From assembly GCA_001897795.1 (NCBI GenBank), contig MKUL01000013.1, positions 64,747-128,746 of the forward strand: DNA of 64,000 nucleotides, read 5' to 3'. The stretch is from Alphaproteobacteria bacterium 41-28 (GTDB lineage: Bacteria > Pseudomonadota > Alphaproteobacteria > UBA9655). Numbering within the stretch: position 1 is the stretch's first letter; each line of letters starts with the position of its first letter. Below the pieces are notes generated by a model that was not told where the DNA came from, searched no databases, and worked only from the letters and a program-made list of their open reading frames with translations. Position numbers and translations under genes: made by a program. Below are positions 60,875-64,000 of this stretch, one piece after another.

Positions 60875-62212
60875 TTAAAGATCCTTTCCTTTTTTACGCT
60901 TTTCTCGAAACTTATCTGCACCCTTATCAAAAGTTGATTGATTGCCACGTGCGATAGCTAAAGCCCGACTTTCGACATCTTGAGTCACAACACTTCCGGC
61001 ACCTATTATCGCATAATCTCCAATCGACAAGGGTGCAACAAGAGAGCTATTGGAGCCAATAAAAACACCTTCTCCAATTTGGGTTTTGAACTTACTGAAT
61101 CCATCATAGTTGCAGGTAATTGTTCCGGCTCCAATGTTAGCTTGGGATCCAATATCTGCATCTCCGATGTAACTCAGATGTTTGGCTTTTGCCTTGGGTC
61201 CAAAAGTAGATTTTTTAACTTCCACAAAGTTCCCAATTTCCGCCTTTTCTTGGAGATGAACACCGCCCCGGAGGTGAGCAAAGGGACCTACAAGAGCATA
61301 AGGACCTACATGGGACTCACTGAGCCGACAAAAAGAGAGGATTTCAGCACCCTTTTCAATCTCAACACCAGGGCCAAATATAACATGGGGATGAAGCGTA
61401 ACATCTGACGCTAGCTTTGTATCATAGCTGAAATAGATGGTTTTCGGATCCATCAGCGTAACTCCCTCTGCCATCGCTTTATTTCGCCATCTGTCTTGAA
61501 GATAGGCTTCGGCTTGGGCTAGATCCTGGCGTGTGTTAATGCCCATGAATTCCGAAGCTTCTCCTTCCACAAAGTCGCAGGTATAGCCTCTCTGACGCGC
61601 AATTTTCACAAGGTCCGTAAGGTAATATTCTTGTGCGGCATTTTGAGGAGTAAGGGCAGAGAGAAGAGATTCCAAAAGATCTCCACGAATCAGCATAACA
61701 CCTGAGTTACATAAAGATATTTCCTTTTGGGAAGGAGTTAAATCTCTATCTTCTATGATTTCCTCAAGCTCACCCTTTTCATTAAGGAGAAGACGCGCGT
61801 AATTTTGCTTGTCCAAAGGGCGCATGCCTAACACAATTACTGCCCTCTCAGGATGAGAGTGAGACGCTGAGATCATGCGGTCTAGCGTTTCTTGTCGTAT
61901 AAGAGGTGTATCACCATAGAGGACGAGAACATGACCTGTTGTCTTTAAAAAAGGGAGCGCGCATTTGACGGCATCTCCTGTTCCTTGAGCTGGATGCTGA
62001 ACAACGGTTTGATGAACAAAAGGGGTTTTGATATCTTTTAACAAAGGACTAACAACCAGCACCACCTCTTGAGGCGTCATAAGATGAACTAAGTCGAGAA
62101 CATAGTGCAGTACAGGACGTCCTCCCAAGGGATGAAGAATTTTAGGCACGTCTGACTTCATTCGTGTCCCATGGCCCGCAGACAAAATAAGAATTTGCAG
62201 ATTATTCATCAA
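60875..62212 (-). CDS. glmU: Bifunctional UDP-GlcNAc pyrophosphorylase / glucosamine-1-phosphate acetyltransferase
   Basis: 445 residues. The N-terminal pyrophosphorylase has LSAGHGTRMKSDVPKILHPLGGRPVLHYVLD and a C-terminal left-handed beta helix has hexapeptide repeats (GNFVEVKKSTFGPKAKAKHLSYIGDADIGSQANIGAGTITCNYDG). It makes UDP-GlcNAc, downstream of GlmS in the same pathway. Confidence 0.97.
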   Translation of the reverse strand: MMNNLQILILSAGHGTRMKSDVPKILHPLGGRPVLHYVLDLVHLMTPQEVVLVVSPLLKDIKTPFVHQTVVQHPAQGTGDAVKCALPFLKTTGHVLVLYGDTPLIRQETLDRMISASHSHPERAVIVLGMRPLDKQNYARLLLNEKGELEEIIEDRDLTPSQKEISLCNSGVMLIRGDLLESLLSALTPQNAAQEYYLTDLVKIARQRGYTCDFVEGEASEFMGINTRQDLAQAEAYLQDRWRNKAMAEGVTLMDPKTIYFSYDTKLASDVTLHPHVIFGPGVEIEKGAEILSFCRLSESHVGPYALVGPFAHLRGGVHLQEKAEIGNFVEVKKSTFGPKAKAKHLSYIGDADIGSQANIGAGTITCNYDGFSKFKTQIGEGVFIGSNSSLVAPLSIGDYAIIGAGSVVTQDVESRALAIARGNQSTFDKGADKFREKRKKGKDL

Positions 62213-62363
62213 TTTTTAACCTATAAGTGGGATGGTCTTAGCACAGGTTATAAGGATTCGCTAGGACTGATCCTATCAAAAAAAGTAACAAAATCTTTCT
62301 AACCCTTGTTTTTCCTTTTATTTTTGCCTAGTATTATACAAGAATTTTTTGAAAGGAAAAAAA

Positions 62364-62873
62364 ATGGCAACTAAAAAACCAAACTCTGAAGCGACACCAG
62401 AGGCTGATGTTAAAGCTCCCCTTATGGTGAATGCTCAATATGTGAAGGATCTTTCTTTTGAGAATCCTGCTCCCCTAACGAATATTACAGGAAATGAGGA
62501 AAGGCCATCGATTTCTATTCACATTGAGGCTCAAGCGCATAATTTAGCGGATCGATCCTTTGAAGTCACCTTGCGTATCCGCGTTGATGCCAAGAAAAAA
62601 GAAGCCCAAGTCTTTTTATTAGACCTCGAATATGCTGGGGCTTTTACGATCGGAGAGGAAGTTCCAGAGGAATACCTCCGCCCGATTCTCATGATCGAAT
62701 GCCCTCGGATTCTCTTCCCCTTTGCCCGTAACATCGTTTCTATGACAACCCAAGAAGGTGGCTATCCAGCTCTTCTCCTAACGCCTGTAGATTTTGCGGA
62801 TCTTTACCAACGTCAAGTCGCTCAAGAACAATCCCAGGAAGAAAAATCAAAAAGACCAGAAATATTACAGTAA
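62364..62873 (+). CDS. secB: Protein-export chaperone SecB
   Basis: 169 residues, starting MATKKPNSEATPEADVKAPL; GAAAGG precedes this ATG, and a TTG five codons upstream is less likely. The conserved NAQYVKDLSFENPAPL, EVTLRIRVDAKKKEAQVFLLDLEYAGAFTI, and APxLLFPFAR-like CPRILFPFARNIVS lead to PALLLTPVDFADLYQRQ. SecB keeps exported proteins unfolded and hands them to SecA. It fits a genome rich in Sec-exported proteins. Confidence 0.95.
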   Translation: MATKKPNSEATPEADVKAPLMVNAQYVKDLSFENPAPLTNITGNEERPSISIHIEAQAHNLADRSFEVTLRIRVDAKKKEAQVFLLDLEYAGAFTIGEEVPEEYLRPILMIECPRILFPFARNIVSMTTQEGGYPALLLTPVDFADLYQRQVAQEQSQEEKSKRPEILQ

Positions 62874-62882
62874 TCGGGGATT

Positions 62883-63794
62883 ATGAGTAGGTATAGAAGC
62901 ACGATGCTACCTGCCTCCCATTCTTCCGTAAAGCGAGGAATCTTATTTATGGTCCTCGCGATGCTTATTTTCTCGATTCTTAATGCGATTATTAAGGACA
63001 CGACAACCCAGTATAGTCCCATTCAGCTCGTCTTTTTTCGTTGTTTTTTTGCAGCAATTCCTGCGGCTTCTTTCCTTGTTATTCGAGGAGGATGGATGCT
63101 TCCTTCACCTTTTGAATGGAAAACTCATCTTAAGAGAGCCTTCCTTTTAGCCAGTGGACTGTCCATTCTTTTTTTAGGGATTGGCATGCTTCCTCTTTCT
63201 AACTCTATGGCTCTTTATTTTTCTGCAACCCTCTTTCTTGTTATTTTATCCTACCCTATTTTGCAGGAAAAGATCGGACTCATTCAGGGAATGTCTGTTA
63301 TTATAGGCTTTGTTGGCGTTTTGATTATTGCTAAACCCGGCGGAGATGTTTTTCATTGGGGGACACTTTTTGTAATTATGGGCGCATTTTTGGAGTCAGC
63401 TTACAATCTTTACGGCCGTCTTCTCTCAACGACACACAACAGTTATATGCTCACATTCTTGGGAACCTTAATCCCTGCGCTTTTAATTCTCTTTGCTCTT
63501 CCCTTCGTTTGGGTCACGCCAGATTTTTGGGGTTGGATTGCTTTGATCTGTTTAGGTCTTGGAGGTGGTTTAGGACAACTTTGTGTCACATTTGCTTATT
63601 CTCATGCTCCCGCCGGTATGCTTGCCCCAATGATTTATTCGGCCATGCTGTGGAGCGTTATGCTGGATATTATACTCTATGGCAATTGGCCGACTCAGTC
63701 CTTATTCATAGGCTGTGGAATTATTATTGCCTCTGGACTTATGATCGTCTTCACTGAACCAAAACACAATGTATCGAAGCAGCAAGAATCATGA
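62883..63794 (+). CDS. EamA/DMT-family transporter
   Basis: 303 residues with about ten membrane segments in two EamA halves (GILFMVLAMLIFSILNAIIKDTTTQYSPIQLVFFRCFFAAIPAA; second half GALFVIMGAFLESAYNLYGRLL). Drug/metabolite-type exporters or importers; some members in intracellular bacteria import S-adenosylmethionine. The substrate here cannot be told. Starts 9 bases after secB. Confidence 0.88.
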   Translation: MSRYRSTMLPASHSSVKRGILFMVLAMLIFSILNAIIKDTTTQYSPIQLVFFRCFFAAIPAASFLVIRGGWMLPSPFEWKTHLKRAFLLASGLSILFLGIGMLPLSNSMALYFSATLFLVILSYPILQEKIGLIQGMSVIIGFVGVLIIAKPGGDVFHWGTLFVIMGAFLESAYNLYGRLLSTTHNSYMLTFLGTLIPALLILFALPFVWVTPDFWGWIALICLGLGGGLGQLCVTFAYSHAPAGMLAPMIYSAMLWSVMLDIILYGNWPTQSLFIGCGIIIASGLMIVFTEPKHNVSKQQES

Positions 63795-63840
63795 TGAGGG
63801 TTGACCTCCTTTTAAGATACTTCTATTGTGCAGCAACTTA

Positions 63841-63916
63841 GGGCGCTTAGCTCAGTCGGTAGAGCATCTGACTTTTAATCAGAGGGTCGATGGTTCGAAT
63901 CCATCAGCGCCCACCA
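63841..63916 (+). tRNA. tRNA-Lys (anticodon TTT)
   Basis: 76 bases from GGGCGCT to AGCGCCC-A-CCA. The anticodon arm TCTGA-CTTTTAA-TCAGA has TTT at the centre, the T arm is GGTTCGAATCC, and CCA is encoded. All four arms pair by eye. Confidence 0.97.
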
Positions 63917-63951
63917 GCCTTCGCTGCTTCGGCTGGCATCCCGGAATTTAT

Positions 63952-63996
63952 AAAACCCTTCGCGACACCTTTTGGGGGAGAGCGTTAGGGTTTTTT
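63952..63996 (+). terminator. Probable terminator after tRNA-Lys
   Basis: AAAACCCTTCGCG pairs partly with GCGTTAGGGTTTT and ends in a T-run. It lies 35 bases after the tRNA. Confidence 0.5.
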
Positions 63997-64000
63997 AATA

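Overview
The window reads as chromosomal DNA of an alphaproteobacterium with moderate to low G+C. Three things point that way: the def-fmt-truA and glyQ-glyS-cdd operons, an ftsE-ftsX cluster next to a zinc-ribbon membrane gene, and recO close to parC. Many of the remaining genes encode Sec-exported proteins with eukaryote-like parts: RNase III with dsRNA-binding domains, a protein kinase, an F-box with Sel1-like repeats, and NB-ARC with TPR. Together these suggest an intracellular symbiont or parasite of protists, as in Holosporales and Paracaedibacter-type bacteria. The lineage is an inference, because there is no rRNA here. Two perfect 16-bp parS palindromes (1947 and 50376) suggest the segment lies in the origin-proximal part of the chromosome.

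Layout. 1-6.3 kb: secreted RNase III/dsRBD protein, YebC, RecG, YgjP peptidase and a broken CopG antitoxin. 6.3-13 kb: PagL-like barrel, then a phospholipid-transport (Mla) set in two parts, mlaE-mlaF-mlaD on the minus strand and mlaA-mlaC on the plus strand, with aroK between them; then a Xer recombinase. 13-19.7 kb: accessory block with a secreted repeat protein, a secreted unknown, a secreted coiled-coil protein and, divergent from it, a 1.1-kaa LuxR-TM-NB-ARC-TPR protein. 19.8-27.8 kb: accA, CBS protein, ftsB, clpB and parC, plus two small Cys-rich secreted proteins. 27.8-34 kb: accessory block around recO with a frameshifted secreted gene, a secreted helical-repeat protein, a YefM/RelE-type TA pair and a secreted TPR protein ending in a HicA-like domain. 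34-46.8 kb: multicopper oxidase, ygfZ, secreted kinase, cdd-glyS-glyQ, secreted F-box protein, sugar transferase, Rpn nuclease, truA-fmt-def. 47-50 kb: secreted TPR protein with a C-terminal HigB toxin domain and a small secreted protein. 50-57 kb: heptose genes (hldE, gmhA, gmhB-like), zinc-ribbon protein, ftsE-ftsX, YdcF, PlsC-like, DUF2125. 57-64 kb: orphan signal peptide, palindromic repeats, DUF4143 ATPase, glmS-glmU, secB, EamA transporter, tRNA-Lys.

The most striking content is a family of exported candidate effectors. Three carry RNase-type C-terminal or core domains normally found inside cells (RNase III, HigB, HicA-like). Seven share the residues Met-Glu, or a close variant, directly after the predicted signal-peptide cleavage site. 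Several of these accessory genes sit at junctions between core genes and are flanked by a diverged second copy of a piece of the neighbouring core gene or its leader (yebC leader, recO, ygfZ/cdd, hldE, rpn). These look like scars of recombination-driven insertion. Dispersed perfect palindromes of three or more families fill many intergenic regions.
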